DNA of 53,210 nucleotides from Porphyromonadaceae bacterium UBA7332 (GTDB lineage: Bacteria > Bacteroidota > Bacteroidia > Bacteroidales > UBA7332): contig DKPO01000028.1 of assembly GCA_002471225.1 (NCBI GenBank), positions 4,157 through 57,366 of the forward strand. Reading direction: 5' to 3'. Of the stretch, positions 19,200 through 28,034 are shown piece by piece. A program made the translations under genes and the position numbers. The notes beneath the pieces are model-generated. The model did no database searches. It had not been told where the DNA came from and saw nothing but the letters and a program-made list of their open reading frames with translations. Position 1 is the stretch's first letter; each line of letters opens with the position of its first letter.

Positions 19200-19303
19200 T
19201 TTGCTATTTCACCTACTTTAAATACATTGATATACAATATAATAAGAAAAATTTGCTATTTCACCTACTTTAAATACATTGATATACAATATAATAAGAA
19301 AAA
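19200..19303. repeat. Perfect tandem duplication of a 52-bp unit
   Basis: Two back-to-back copies, 19200-19251 and 19252-19303, are identical over 52 bases (starting TTTGCTATTTCACCTACT, ending AATAAGAAAAA). Each holds an interrupted dyad (ATTGATATACAAT). It lies between the lpdA start region and the terminator of the lipoprotein gene. No third copy is seen. Confidence 0.95.
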
Positions 19304-19339
19304 AATGCTAACACAAAAGCTTACTATTGTGTTAGCATT
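19299..19339 (-). terminator. Terminator of the TonB receptor-lipoprotein operon
   Basis: A perfect 13-bp stem (AATGCTAACACAA at 19304-19316, TTGTGTTAGCATT at 19327-19339) lies 26 bases after the lipoprotein stop. The minus strand continues in a T-run, which is made partly by the end of the 52-bp repeat. Confidence 0.88.
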
Positions 19340-19365
19340 ATATAATTCCTATCCGAATATTATTT

Positions 19366-20574
19366 TTACAAAGCTTTTGTCCATCCTTTTGTCCAATCGT
19401 TATCAGGATCTACTGCTCCTTTATAACTTGTTGGTGTAAAAAATGCATCAACAGATGACATATCTTTACCTCCTTCTTTTATCCCTACGTATCCTTTTGA
19501 AAAGCTTAACTCCACACCTTCTGCATTTCCTTCAGCCTGAGATAAGCCAGCAACTCCCGATTTGAAGATCGTCGCAACTTCCGTAAACAGAATCTCTGAA
19601 TTCCCGTTCACAAAGCTGGACTCAGTTTCAGCAGTTTCTGTTGTAACAGCTTCAGGTTTCCCTGTAATTAATGTATTATACATCTTTACATAAGTACCGG
19701 CACGAAATCTGGCTCCCCTTTTTGAAGTTGTAGAATTATTACCAATCAACGTTAAGTTTGCTATTGTTGGATTAGACACCGGAGTCAGTGTCGTATTACT
19801 TGATCGATTATCAGCCTCAATTAAACAATCTCCTTCTGCTCCCTGTTGTGCAACCCAGAACTGACCATAACCTTTCCATCCATCAGTCCAGTCAAACGAA
19901 TCATCTTCCGAACCTGAAGAAACCAGATATTTAGCATTTACTGTTCCTCCGAACCATTCAAAACCATCGTCTGCTCCTTTATAAGCTTGTAAGTATTCTA
20001 CTTTCGTACCTCTTCCGACTCCGTAGAAAGTTACACCATTGGACTCTTTCTCCTCAGAAAATGCATAACCAGTATATTCCAAACGAATATATCGCAATGT
20101 ACCTGAGTTATCCGTTTCATCTGAACCTCCGAATTGGGCATCTCCGATTTCTGATTTTCCACTTCCACCTTCCAGATTAATCGGAGCTCGTCCGCATATA
20201 TGTAACCCACCCCATGCACCCGGCTCTTTCAGATCCGAAGTCATTACAATAGGTTTACTTGAAGTTCCCTGAGCATCAATCATACCTCCCTGCTCAATCA
20301 ATATATAATCTACATCACCATCATCTTCTGACAAAATCGTTACTCCTTCATTAATTTTAAGCAATCCTCCGTTCTTAACATGATAACCACCTTTAAGTAC
20401 ATAAACCTCTCCTGCCTTAAGCTCTTTTTTTGAACTTAACTCACCGGATAATACATAATCATCCTCAGTTTTAGTAGGATTATCCGTCGAACTCTCTGAA
20501 CAACCTATAAACCCGGCTACTGATAGCATTGCAATCATTGATCTTGTACCTAAATACATAAAATTCTTTTTCAT
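19366..20574 (-). CDS. Surface lipoprotein with predicted beta-helix, partner of TonB receptor
   Basis: A 402-residue exported protein. The N-terminal signal MKKNFMYLGTRSMIAMLSVAGFIGC has a lipobox-like end with Cys25, so it is likely a lipoprotein. The body is a series of short Gly/Asn-rich strands (GGLLKINEGVTILSE, GMIDAQGTSSKPIVMTS, GTLRYIRLEYTGYAF, GADDGFEWFGGTVNAKYLVSSGSEDDSFDWTDGWKG) that resemble a right-handed beta-helix. Acidic DD/ED pairs may bind metal. It starts 41 bases after the TonB receptor gene and shares its terminator. Related receptor-lipoprotein pairs occur in Bacteroidetes, but the ligand is not known to me. Confidence 0.7.
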   Translation of the reverse strand: MKKNFMYLGTRSMIAMLSVAGFIGCSESSTDNPTKTEDDYVLSGELSSKKELKAGEVYVLKGGYHVKNGGLLKINEGVTILSEDDGDVDYILIEQGGMIDAQGTSSKPIVMTSDLKEPGAWGGLHICGRAPINLEGGSGKSEIGDAQFGGSDETDNSGTLRYIRLEYTGYAFSEEKESNGVTFYGVGRGTKVEYLQAYKGADDGFEWFGGTVNAKYLVSSGSEDDSFDWTDGWKGYGQFWVAQQGAEGDCLIEADNRSSNTTLTPVSNPTIANLTLIGNNSTTSKRGARFRAGTYVKMYNTLITGKPEAVTTETAETESSFVNGNSEILFTEVATIFKSGVAGLSQAEGNAEGVELSFSKGYVGIKEGGKDMSSVDAFFTPTSYKGAVDPDNDWTKGWTKAL

Positions 20575-20615
20575 AATGTTTTTGATTACGTTAATAAAAT
20601 GAACGTATTGATATT

Positions 20616-23375
20616 TTAGAATGTATAATTAAAACCTATATTGAAACTAGTCCCTTTTTTATATCGCTCTACGATTTTTGACTCCCCCGTATCTGCAACT
20701 TCTTGCTTAAACTTATATTCACTATTCAATAAATTTTTCGCTTGAAGCTTCATTTGTATGGATTTGGACATCTGATAAATCAAATTAAAATCCAATGTAT
20801 TCAATGCCTGCTCTACAACATTACCTACTCCGTTTATACCCACAGAATGAATTCTTGGTCCGCGTAAATTATAAACTAGCGCCATAGAAAGATTTGATTC
20901 ATCACGACGATAAGGTATCCAGTTAATATCTGCATTGATTAAATAAGGAGAAGCACCTTGTAAGTTTCTCTTTGTATCTGTATAAACTCCGCCTTCAGGC
21001 AACTGAATATGTGTATAAATATAAGAGCCATTAAAACCAACACGCAGATTTTGTGTAATACTTTTCTTATACTCAAGCTCTACTCCGGCCACTTGTCCTT
21101 GCTTTACATTTCTAAATGTATTAATCGCGGCTCCTGCATATTCCTGTACACGTTCTATCGGTGAATCAAGTAATTTGTAGTAACCTGAAACCGAAATCAA
21201 ATCTCCTGCTGACGGATATATTTCATATCTTAAATCTACATTATAGTTATAACCATTTTTCAAATCGGCATATCCTCTGATAGCAGAACCTCCATATGAC
21301 TCTTTATATTCAAAAGGAGACATCTCAATAAAAGAAGGTCTTGTCACTGTTCTGGAAGCGCTAAAGAATAAGTTTTGTTTCTCTGTAAGCATATATTTTA
21401 CATTTAATGCCGGAAACAAATCATTTGATTTTAGCTCTGCTTTCATTTCCTTCCCGGCATCAGTCCAGTATCTTACAGTTTGATTAGCATATTCATATCT
21501 CAAACCTCCCGATAGGAACCACTTTTGTCCGATCAGATATTCAAAATCGACAAACGCTCCTCCTGTCTGACTATCGGCGTAATAATTATTTCTTGGCAGA
21601 CTCACTTTTTTAATCGAAACAGAACCGTTAGCTATATTTGCATCATTTATAAAGGATGGGTCATAAATATCTGTAATAACAGGATCAATATCCTTCAAAT
21701 TGTAATAAAAATTATATGACTCAAAATCCCGATTCTTCTGTTTATAAGCAACACCCAAACGTATCTTATTCTTTGGATCACTTAGTTCTTGAGGAAAGAA
21801 ACTCAAATAAGCATTACCACTCCACTCCTTCTCATCAAGTTCGCCAAAAAAACGGGAAGTCTCCTGCTGATTTAATTTAAAAAGCTCATAATCTCCTTTA
21901 TCATTTTTCACATAGATAATCTGACGTCGATCCGGCTCATCACTACTTGTTTTACCAAAAGCTCCACGCCAGTTCAAATTCCACCTTGACCCTAAATCGT
22001 GAACACCAAACAACTGATTATTCAACAGATTATAAATTCTGTACACAGAGTTATTCGCTAATATCGGCATCCCTTCAGCATCAAACCCTTCACGAGTGGC
22101 ATAATTATCTTCGGTTTTATTTACATAAAGCACATTATAACCTAATCTGTTTCTCTCATTAATCGTATATCCGACCTGACCGAAAGCAGTTGCTGTCGTC
22201 GAGTAATTCCATTTATCCGAAGTAAAAGCATCAAGCATTACTCCCTGAGCTGTCAATGTTGACTGAAAAGCATCTGTATAAGTTGTATAGTCATTAGAAA
22301 ATTGAGCACTAAACATCAATGACAACTTTTGCTCACCCCATTGAAAGTTATGACCTCCTTCAAGATTCAAGCCCAATTCCGGTGCTGCATTTCGGGCTGA
22401 AGACGAGAAATTCGTATTAAACGGACTTTTCTTTAATTTCGAAAAATCCTTTGGCAACATATTTTTCACATCTTCCGGTAAAACCATACGCCGGTTAAAT
22501 CCCCAATACACACTTCCGGGCATATCTGCTGAACGAAACTCCTTAAATGTCGTTCCTGTGTTCATTCCTGTAGATACTCCTAAAGTTAAATAAGTACCTT
22601 TTTGATTCTCACGCGTCTCTACATCTATATGTGCACCCGCATAATCTCCAAATGCACTGGGATTATATACTTTGGAAACACGGATATTATTTACTACTGA
22701 AGAAGCAAATAAGTTCAAAGGAATTAATTTGTAGTCCGGATTCGGAGAAGCAATCGTCAAACCATTCAATGTTGTGATACTGTATCTGTCTCCCAAGCCG
22801 CGAACAAACACCTGATTAGAGCCAGAAGTTGAAATTCCCGTAATCTTCTTCACGCCATCTTCCACATTAGAAATACCTTTCAAAGACATTTCTTTAGCTC
22901 CCATGCTTTCGACTGCTACAGTTGCCAGCTTTCTTTCTAAAAGCAAAGCCCCTTCACCATCTGTCCGCTTTCTGGCTATGACTGCTACTTCATTCAGCAC
23001 TACATTATTCTTACCTAATTCTACATTTATTTCTGTTATTTTTCCACCTTCAACCTTGACACTTCCCATTTCAATGGGCTCATAGGATATATATGTAAAA
23101 CGAAGTTTATATTCTCCAGGTGCCAGATTCTCTAATTTATACAATCCATCTATATCTGTAATTGTACCCCCTGTACTCCCTATAATCTGAATAGCAGCAC
23201 CAGGAAGTGTCTCATTAAACTCTTTATCTACTACGACTCCCTGAATACATCCCATTTTAGCATTTGTATTCTTCTTTTCTGTCACCTTATCGTCAGCTCC
23301 ATAAAGCTCGGTAACAAAAAGAGTCAGTATAAATAGTAAAGCTGTTTTAATTAATAGTTTCATAATTCTGTTCAT
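20616..23375 (-). CDS. TonB-dependent receptor with carboxypeptidase-regulatory-like domain
   Basis: A 919-residue outer-membrane receptor. After a signal peptide (LLIKTALLFILTLFVTELYGA) comes a regulatory-like domain (about 40-130: IQGVVVDKEFNETLPGAAIQIIGSTGGTITDIDGLYKLENLAPGEYKL, given here for family fit in parts), then a plug domain with GVKKITGISTSGSNQVFVRGLGDRYSITTLNG, then a beta barrel ending in SFNIGFNYTF. It takes up a ligand with energy from TonB. It lacks the SusC-type hallmark and has no SusD neighbour; its partner is the beta-helix lipoprotein. The divergent BlaI/M56 pair may regulate it. Confidence 0.92.
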   Translation of the reverse strand: MNRIMKLLIKTALLFILTLFVTELYGADDKVTEKKNTNAKMGCIQGVVVDKEFNETLPGAAIQIIGSTGGTITDIDGLYKLENLAPGEYKLRFTYISYEPIEMGSVKVEGGKITEINVELGKNNVVLNEVAVIARKRTDGEGALLLERKLATVAVESMGAKEMSLKGISNVEDGVKKITGISTSGSNQVFVRGLGDRYSITTLNGLTIASPNPDYKLIPLNLFASSVVNNIRVSKVYNPSAFGDYAGAHIDVETRENQKGTYLTLGVSTGMNTGTTFKEFRSADMPGSVYWGFNRRMVLPEDVKNMLPKDFSKLKKSPFNTNFSSSARNAAPELGLNLEGGHNFQWGEQKLSLMFSAQFSNDYTTYTDAFQSTLTAQGVMLDAFTSDKWNYSTTATAFGQVGYTINERNRLGYNVLYVNKTEDNYATREGFDAEGMPILANNSVYRIYNLLNNQLFGVHDLGSRWNLNWRGAFGKTSSDEPDRRQIIYVKNDKGDYELFKLNQQETSRFFGELDEKEWSGNAYLSFFPQELSDPKNKIRLGVAYKQKNRDFESYNFYYNLKDIDPVITDIYDPSFINDANIANGSVSIKKVSLPRNNYYADSQTGGAFVDFEYLIGQKWFLSGGLRYEYANQTVRYWTDAGKEMKAELKSNDLFPALNVKYMLTEKQNLFFSASRTVTRPSFIEMSPFEYKESYGGSAIRGYADLKNGYNYNVDLRYEIYPSAGDLISVSGYYKLLDSPIERVQEYAGAAINTFRNVKQGQVAGVELEYKKSITQNLRVGFNGSYIYTHIQLPEGGVYTDTKRNLQGASPYLINADINWIPYRRDESNLSMALVYNLRGPRIHSVGINGVGNVVEQALNTLDFNLIYQMSKSIQMKLQAKNLLNSEYKFKQEVADTGESKIVERYKKGTSFNIGFNYTF

Positions 23376-23403
23376 TGGTTATTTTCTTCATTCTTTACAC
23401 CGG

Positions 23404-23411
23404 CAAAAGTA
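23404..23411 (-). promoter_or_regulatory. Possible -7 element of the TonB receptor promoter
   Basis: The minus strand reads TACTTTTG here, which fits TAnnTTTG. No good TTTG is found about 19 bases upstream (only a partial match near 23436), so this is a weak call. Confidence 0.35.
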
Positions 23412-23511
23412 TCTGTGAAAAATGACAGAACATTGACAACAGGAATTCATTTCTATTAATACCTCATAACATTATCTTTACAAGGTATTTCATTTAAATG
23501 ATAGATGTTAA

Positions 23512-23526
23512 TACGAATTTTTCGTA
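23512..23526. promoter_or_regulatory. Palindromic operator candidate O2 (TonB receptor side)
   Basis: TACGAATTTTTCGTA is an inverted repeat with six-base arms and a three-base centre. It differs by one base from the copy at 23667-23681. It is about 137 bases before the TonB receptor start codon. BlaI-family repressors bind short dyads, so the divergent blaI product is the obvious candidate. Confidence 0.55.
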
Positions 23527-23657
23527 GATTATAAAAAAAAACTTTCATCCCTTTACCAGAAGGGTTTTAATCTATTTATCAATAAGTTATACGCTCTTGA
23601 TACAGGCGCATTTTTTTACGAAATTATTTATTTTATATATTTTAACAGCGAGACTGT

Positions 23658-23687
23658 TTGCTATTTACGAACTTTTCGTAGCTTTGC
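23658..23687 (+). promoter_or_regulatory. Promoter of the blaI-M56 operon
   Basis: TTTG (23658-23661) and TAGCTTTG (23680-23687), 18 bases apart, match the Bacteroidetes consensus. The palindrome at 23667-23681 fills the spacer and overlaps the TA of the -7 box, so a bound repressor would block it. Confidence 0.65.
23667..23681. promoter_or_regulatory. Palindromic operator candidate O1 (blaI side)
   Basis: TACGAACTTTTCGTA, with arms TACGAA/TTCGTA, lies inside the blaI promoter. It is nearly identical to O2, 155 bases away. A half-site TACGAA is also present at 23617-23622, between the two. Confidence 0.65.
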
Positions 23688-23723
23688 GATGTTCTCGTAA
23701 TAAACAGAATAATAACAAACTAT

Positions 23724-24092
23724 ATGGAAAGACTTACAGCACAAGAAGAAGATGTTATGCAACGCATCTGGAAACTTAATGAGTGTTTGGTAAAAGATAT
23801 CGTACAAACCTATGATGAACCTCAACCTCCATACACGACAGTTGCATCTATATTTAAAAATCTCGAAAGAAAGGCATATATTAAAGCTAAGAGAATAGGT
23901 AATACCTATCAATACTCCCCACAGATAAGTGAGGAAGAGTATAAAAAATCCTTTCTTTCGAAACTTGTAAAAAATTATTTTTCGGATTCTTATAAATCAA
24001 TGGTTTCCTTTTTTGCCAAAGAGCAAAATATTTCACCTGATGACTTAAAAGAAATTATTGATATGATTGAGAAAAGGAAGGATAATAAGTAA
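23724..24092 (+). CDS. BlaI/MecI family transcriptional repressor
   Basis: A 122-residue repressor with an N-terminal winged helix: LTAQEEDVMQRIWKLNECLVKDIVQTY, then PPYTTVASIFKNLERKAYIKAKRIGNTYQYSP, the recognition helix and wing of the family. The C-terminal part (SFLSKLVKNYFSDSYKSMVSFF) forms the dimer region. In BlaI/MecI proteins the sensor peptidase triggers cleavage in this region. It is 21 bases upstream of its M56 partner. It likely represses its own operon through the dyad at 23667, and perhaps the TonB receptor operon. Confidence 0.92.
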   Translation: MERLTAQEEDVMQRIWKLNECLVKDIVQTYDEPQPPYTTVASIFKNLERKAYIKAKRIGNTYQYSPQISEEEYKKSFLSKLVKNYFSDSYKSMVSFFAKEQNISPDDLKEIIDMIEKRKDNK

Positions 24093-24113
24093 AACCAGAA
24101 GAGCAATAAAACT

Positions 24114-26066
24114 ATGAATCCCTTTTTAATCTATTTCCTGAAAGTAAACATCGGTATCATACTTTTCTTTGGTTTTTACCGATTATTTTTCAACCGTGAT
24201 ACATTCTTTAAAATGCGCAGGAGTGCATTACTAAGTTTCTATCTGATTGCTTTTACCTATCCGCTTCTGAATTTTCAGAACTGGATTTCAGAAAAGACGG
24301 ACGTCACAGAAGTAGTTGAGTCATACTCGGTTTTGATGAATGATTTTTACATATCTGCTCCTGCCGAGACAAGTCTCACATTAACTGATTACCTATATAT
24401 TATTTATGGTATCGGTATATCGATTTTATTAATCCGTTTCCTAACTGACCTGATTAGCATTCTGATCATACGGTTTAAATCGCCTCAAATTCATCTTAAC
24501 GGTATAAATTGCTATTGTTTAAAAGGTGATTGTGCCCCGTTCTCCTTTTTCAAATGGATTTTCATTAATCCTGAGAAACACAATTCTGAAGAGTTGGATG
24601 AAATTCTGACACATGAAATTACTCATGCTAAACAATACCATTCATTTGATACGATTATATCTGAATTGATTTGTATTATCCTTTGGTTTAATCCATTCGT
24701 ATGGTTATTGAACCGGGAGATCAGACAAAACCTTGAGTACTTAGCCGATGACTCTGTTCTGGAAGTCGGGCATGATGTACGTCACTATCAATACCATCTT
24801 CTGGCATTGACTTATACAAAGGCTGCAGCAAAAATTTCAAATAACTTTCAAGTATTACCATTAAAAAACAGAATTCGTATGATGAACAAGAATCGGACAT
24901 CAAAAAAATGGGGAGTAAAATATGCTATTTTCGCACCCCTTACATTATCATTGCTTTTCGTAAGCAATATCGAATTAATGGCTCGTCAGGCAACTAATCT
25001 GGTCAGCTCGTTTACAGAAACATTAATTGAAAAACCGACATTGATTTCAGAAGCAGTAATTTCTGAGCAAACTCCACAAAATGAGCAAACTTTTGCAGTT
25101 GTAGAAAAGATGCCTGTATTCCCGGGAGGAGTAAATGAATTACTGAAGTTTATTGCCAAAAATGTCAAATATCCGGAAGATGCGGTAAAAGAAAACAAGC
25201 AAGGCCGTGTCATTATAAGCTTTGTCATTGATAAAAATGGAAAAGTGGTAGATCCGGAAATTAATAGAGGCGTTTCCCCTTCTATTGATGCAGAGGCTAT
25301 ACGCGTTGTACAATCCATGCCTAACTGGATCCCTGGTGAACAGCGTGGACAAAAAGTAAGAGTTAAATACACTCTTCCAATCAATTTTAATATTCCAAAA
25401 CCAGCTGCCAGCACTGAAGCAACAAATGCTCAATCTAGCACATCTACTGATCAGAAGTTCATGGTCGTAGAAAAAATGCCTCAATTCCCTGGTGGTGAAA
25501 CAGAGATGATGAAGTTTATTGCCCGCACATTAAAATATCCGGTAGTTGCACAAGAGAATGGAATACAAGGTCGCGTTATTGTTACTTTTACAGTCGATAA
25601 AACTGGTAAAATCGTTGATCCAATTATACGAAAAGGTGTTGATCCTTCTCTTGATCAGGAAGCTATACGTGTTGTAAATGCAATGCCACAATGGATTCCT
25701 GGCGAACAAAAAGGTCAAAAAGTCAATGTAATGTACACTGTTCCGATTACATTCAGACTACAAGGACCTGAAAAGGAGGAAAATGCATCCCCGGTAAAAG
25801 CTAAAAAAAATGATGTCGTCGTTGTTGGATATGGTGCTACAGATAATACAAAAAAAGCCCCAATTACTGTACCGACGCTAGACTTAAACTCTACTGAGAA
25901 CCCGCCACTGATAATTGTTGATGGGAAAGAAATATCACAAGAAGATCTGAAAAAGATCAATCGCGATACTGTTAACGAAATCTCCGTTTTAAAAGGCGAG
26001 GCAGCCAAAGAAAAATATGGAGACAAAGCTAAAAATGGTGTTCTCATTATCAAACTAAAAAAATAA
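24114..26066 (+). CDS. M56 (BlaR1-type) membrane metallopeptidase with two TonB C-terminal domains
   Basis: A 650-residue protein. Transmembrane segments lie near 5-25, 38-55, 93-120, and 268-285. The zinc site is HEITH (167-171) with Glu208 in NLEYLADD, as in M56 peptidases. Outside come two similar TonB C-terminal-type domains (about 327-426 and 448-547), each opening VVEKMPxFPGG and closing in a short Pro-Ile-rich strand. The tail 566-650 (DVVVVGYGA, then PPLIIVDGKE..LKKINRDTVNEISVLKGEAA..YGDKAKNGVLIIKLK) resembles the start of a TonB-receptor plug. The peptidase probably senses an envelope signal and inactivates the BlaI-type repressor; there is no beta-lactam-binding domain. The TonB-like parts suggest contact with outer-membrane receptors. 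Confidence 0.88.
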   Translation: MNPFLIYFLKVNIGIILFFGFYRLFFNRDTFFKMRRSALLSFYLIAFTYPLLNFQNWISEKTDVTEVVESYSVLMNDFYISAPAETSLTLTDYLYIIYGIGISILLIRFLTDLISILIIRFKSPQIHLNGINCYCLKGDCAPFSFFKWIFINPEKHNSEELDEILTHEITHAKQYHSFDTIISELICIILWFNPFVWLLNREIRQNLEYLADDSVLEVGHDVRHYQYHLLALTYTKAAAKISNNFQVLPLKNRIRMMNKNRTSKKWGVKYAIFAPLTLSLLFVSNIELMARQATNLVSSFTETLIEKPTLISEAVISEQTPQNEQTFAVVEKMPVFPGGVNELLKFIAKNVKYPEDAVKENKQGRVIISFVIDKNGKVVDPEINRGVSPSIDAEAIRVVQSMPNWIPGEQRGQKVRVKYTLPINFNIPKPAASTEATNAQSSTSTDQKFMVVEKMPQFPGGETEMMKFIARTLKYPVVAQENGIQGRVIVTFTVDKTGKIVDPIIRKGVDPSLDQEAIRVVNAMPQWIPGEQKGQKVNVMYTVPITFRLQGPEKEENASPVKAKKNDVVVVGYGATDNTKKAPITVPTLDLNSTENPPLIIVDGKEISQEDLKKINRDTVNEISVLKGEAAKEKYGDKAKNGVLIIKLKK

Positions 26067-26071
26067 AACGC

Positions 26072-26101
26072 AAAAGCGGATCTACTGACAGATCCGCTTT
26101 T
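26072..26101 (+). terminator. Terminator after the M56 gene
   Basis: A perfect 12-bp stem (AAAAGCGGATCT / AGATCCGCTTTT) with a six-base loop lies six bases past the stop. The T-run is within the stem end. Confidence 0.8.
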
Positions 26102-26207
26102 GGCAGTTTGATGTCATTGCTATAAGAAATACTCATCATACGAATTCTGAAACTGATTCCAGTCTTATAGTGATTTACTATATAAGTATAACCTAAATAA
26201 TATCAAT

Positions 26208-27587
26208 ATGAGAACAACGTGCGTTATCCTGTTACTCCTTACCATCCAAGTAATCGTAGCCCAAACAAAAGATTTTGATTCGGCTTTACGTAATAGGCAA
26301 TATGAGGTAATAGTCAAAAATGCAATTAATTTCTCCAGTCAGGATTCTTCTAATCTAAAGTTGATTACTCAGATTGCTCAAGCATATGAAGGATTGAATG
26401 ATTACAGAAAAGCTTATCAATGGTATGAGCAAGCTCTGAAAATAGACCCGAATCTTTTAGATATAAAAGGCTCCTTTGCCCGTGTTTCATCTTTATTGGG
26501 TAAAAAAGCTCAAGCCAAAGATCTGTATATTGACATAATAGATGCCGACCCTGGAAATTATTTTGCTAACTATCAATTAGCATCTATCCTGCGTGAAGAG
26601 GAGAATCATATAGATGCATTAAGTATTCTTGAAAAAATTGCATTCAATTATCCGTCTAATATATCGATCCAAATCGCTTTAGCCGATTGCTACTTAAAGA
26701 TTAATGATAAAGCACGTGCGATATATTCATTATCTGAAGCTCATCGTCTTAACCCTGAAAACGATCAGATTTCGGAAAACCTCTCCAACTTAATCTTTAT
26801 TCTGGAAGGAGACCCTAAGCGTGTTATAACTATATGTGATACGACATTAGCGTACAATCCCGAATCCATTAAAATGTGGGCCACTAAAGGGAAAGCATAT
26901 TTTATGATGAAAGATTATGGTAAAGCTTCAAAAATCTTCCGAAATCAAATCGATAAAGGCGATTTGAGCTATACGAACTATAAATATTTAGGAGCTTCAC
27001 TATTAGCAAAAGATAGTATTATCGAAGCTGCCGATATTTTAAATATTGCTTATAAATTAAATGACGGGGATGTAGAAAATTCTCTGTTATTTTCAAAGGC
27101 TCTTACTGCGCAAAGTCTTACTGATAGCTCAGCTTACATTCTCGCTCAATGCGAGCAGCTGATAGAGCCACCTAAAAATATCGTTTATGAAATACTTAAA
27201 GCGAGAGGAGATATTAAAATTGCCGAGAAAAAATATTTAGACGGATTAAAACTTTATGACCAATCCCGTAAGCTTGCACCTAACTCAATGGTTAGCTGGA
27301 ATAAAATGCTACAGGTCTATAATAAAGTTCCGGACACCTATACACTTGGTATAATCAAAGGTTTTATAGAAGCCGGTAAAAATCAACATATCAAATTAGA
27401 GCCATATATACATTTGTCCTACCACCTGAAGAAGCTTAAAGAAAAAGCTTTCTTCGAAAATAAACAGGAAATCGAATATAATGAACCTAATGGTAGTAAA
27501 GGGAAATTAAACTTAATTGAACTCGATCGTTTAATAGACAGTTTCTATCCTTCCAATAAGATTAATCCGAGTGTAAGTAATTTATAA
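26208..27587 (+). CDS. Exported tetratricopeptide-repeat protein
   Basis: A 459-residue protein with a signal peptide (MRTTCVILLLLTIQVIVAQ) and many TPR units, for example AQAYEGLNDYRKAYQWYEQALKIDP split over 62-90, and WATKGKAYFMMKDYGKASKIF. TPR arrays hold protein partners together. No enzymatic domain is visible. It has no close operon partner; the BlaI/M56 terminator precedes it and a strong hairpin follows. The specific role is unknown. Confidence 0.8.
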   Translation: MRTTCVILLLLTIQVIVAQTKDFDSALRNRQYEVIVKNAINFSSQDSSNLKLITQIAQAYEGLNDYRKAYQWYEQALKIDPNLLDIKGSFARVSSLLGKKAQAKDLYIDIIDADPGNYFANYQLASILREEENHIDALSILEKIAFNYPSNISIQIALADCYLKINDKARAIYSLSEAHRLNPENDQISENLSNLIFILEGDPKRVITICDTTLAYNPESIKMWATKGKAYFMMKDYGKASKIFRNQIDKGDLSYTNYKYLGASLLAKDSIIEAADILNIAYKLNDGDVENSLLFSKALTAQSLTDSSAYILAQCEQLIEPPKNIVYEILKARGDIKIAEKKYLDGLKLYDQSRKLAPNSMVSWNKMLQVYNKVPDTYTLGIIKGFIEAGKNQHIKLEPYIHLSYHLKKLKEKAFFENKQEIEYNEPNGSKGKLNLIELDRLIDSFYPSNKINPSVSNL

Positions 27588-27608
27588 GTTAATCTTACAA
27601 AGCAACAA

Positions 27609-27660
27609 AATCAAGGCACATTTATCGAGTTTGTCCAACCTCTGTAAATGTGCCTTGATT
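27609..27660 (+). terminator. Long stem-loop after the TPR gene
   Basis: A perfect 16-bp inverted repeat (AATCAAGGCACATTTA / TAAATGTGCCTTGATT) encloses a 20-base loop. No U-tract follows on the + strand; GATTTTGTTG follows on the minus strand. It is likely a terminator or a protective 3' hairpin. Confidence 0.6.
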
Positions 27661-27800
27661 ATAAAATCCTTAAAAGAAATAAGACTATGCTTCTGTAAAA
27701 TAAATTAGGCTTTATGAATTGGCATGTCAACTAAATCTGATATAAGATATTCCGCAACACTACTTATATCATTATAAATCAATGCAAGAGCATATTGGAT

Positions 27801-27888
27801 TTTTCATACGTATTAAAATATTTTTTCATAGGTATCAAATTAAAACTTCATAGGTATGAAAATTATTTTTCATACCTATCAAAATCCG
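27801..27888. repeat. Four tandem 22-bp near-palindromic repeats
   Basis: The core CATASSTAT starts at 27805, 27827, 27849 and 27871, exactly 22 bases apart. The shared pattern is TTTTCATASSTATNAAA; each unit is a near dyad. Cores read CATACGTAT, CATAGGTAT, CATAGGTAT and CATACCTAT. Two more units with the same period lie at 49070-49113. There is no unique spacer, so this is not a CRISPR; it looks like a protein-binding array. Confidence 0.9.
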
Positions 27889-28034
27889 GTATGCTTAAAT
27901 TCGCAGAAAAGAAGGATAAATCCCACATACTCCACACTACCTGCAAATAATCCTCCTTAGCGCAAATAATACGAATAAAAGATTTAACCTGTGAGAAATT
28001 CTATCTGATTTCCCGCTTTCTAAATCTGATTGAA

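Larger units (their letters stand above)
27588..28034. other. 447-bp convergent intergenic region with hairpin and 22-bp repeats
   Basis: It lies between two gene ends (TPR protein + and pdxH -). It holds a 16-bp stem-loop (27609-27660), AGATATTCCG at 27745-27754, the four-unit 22-bp array (27801-27888) and CCGGTATGCT at 27886-27895. No ORF is supported. Confidence 0.7.

Noticed and set aside
27801..27888. CRISPR array
   Set aside because: The 22-bp units are directly adjacent, with no unique spacers, and no cas genes are present.
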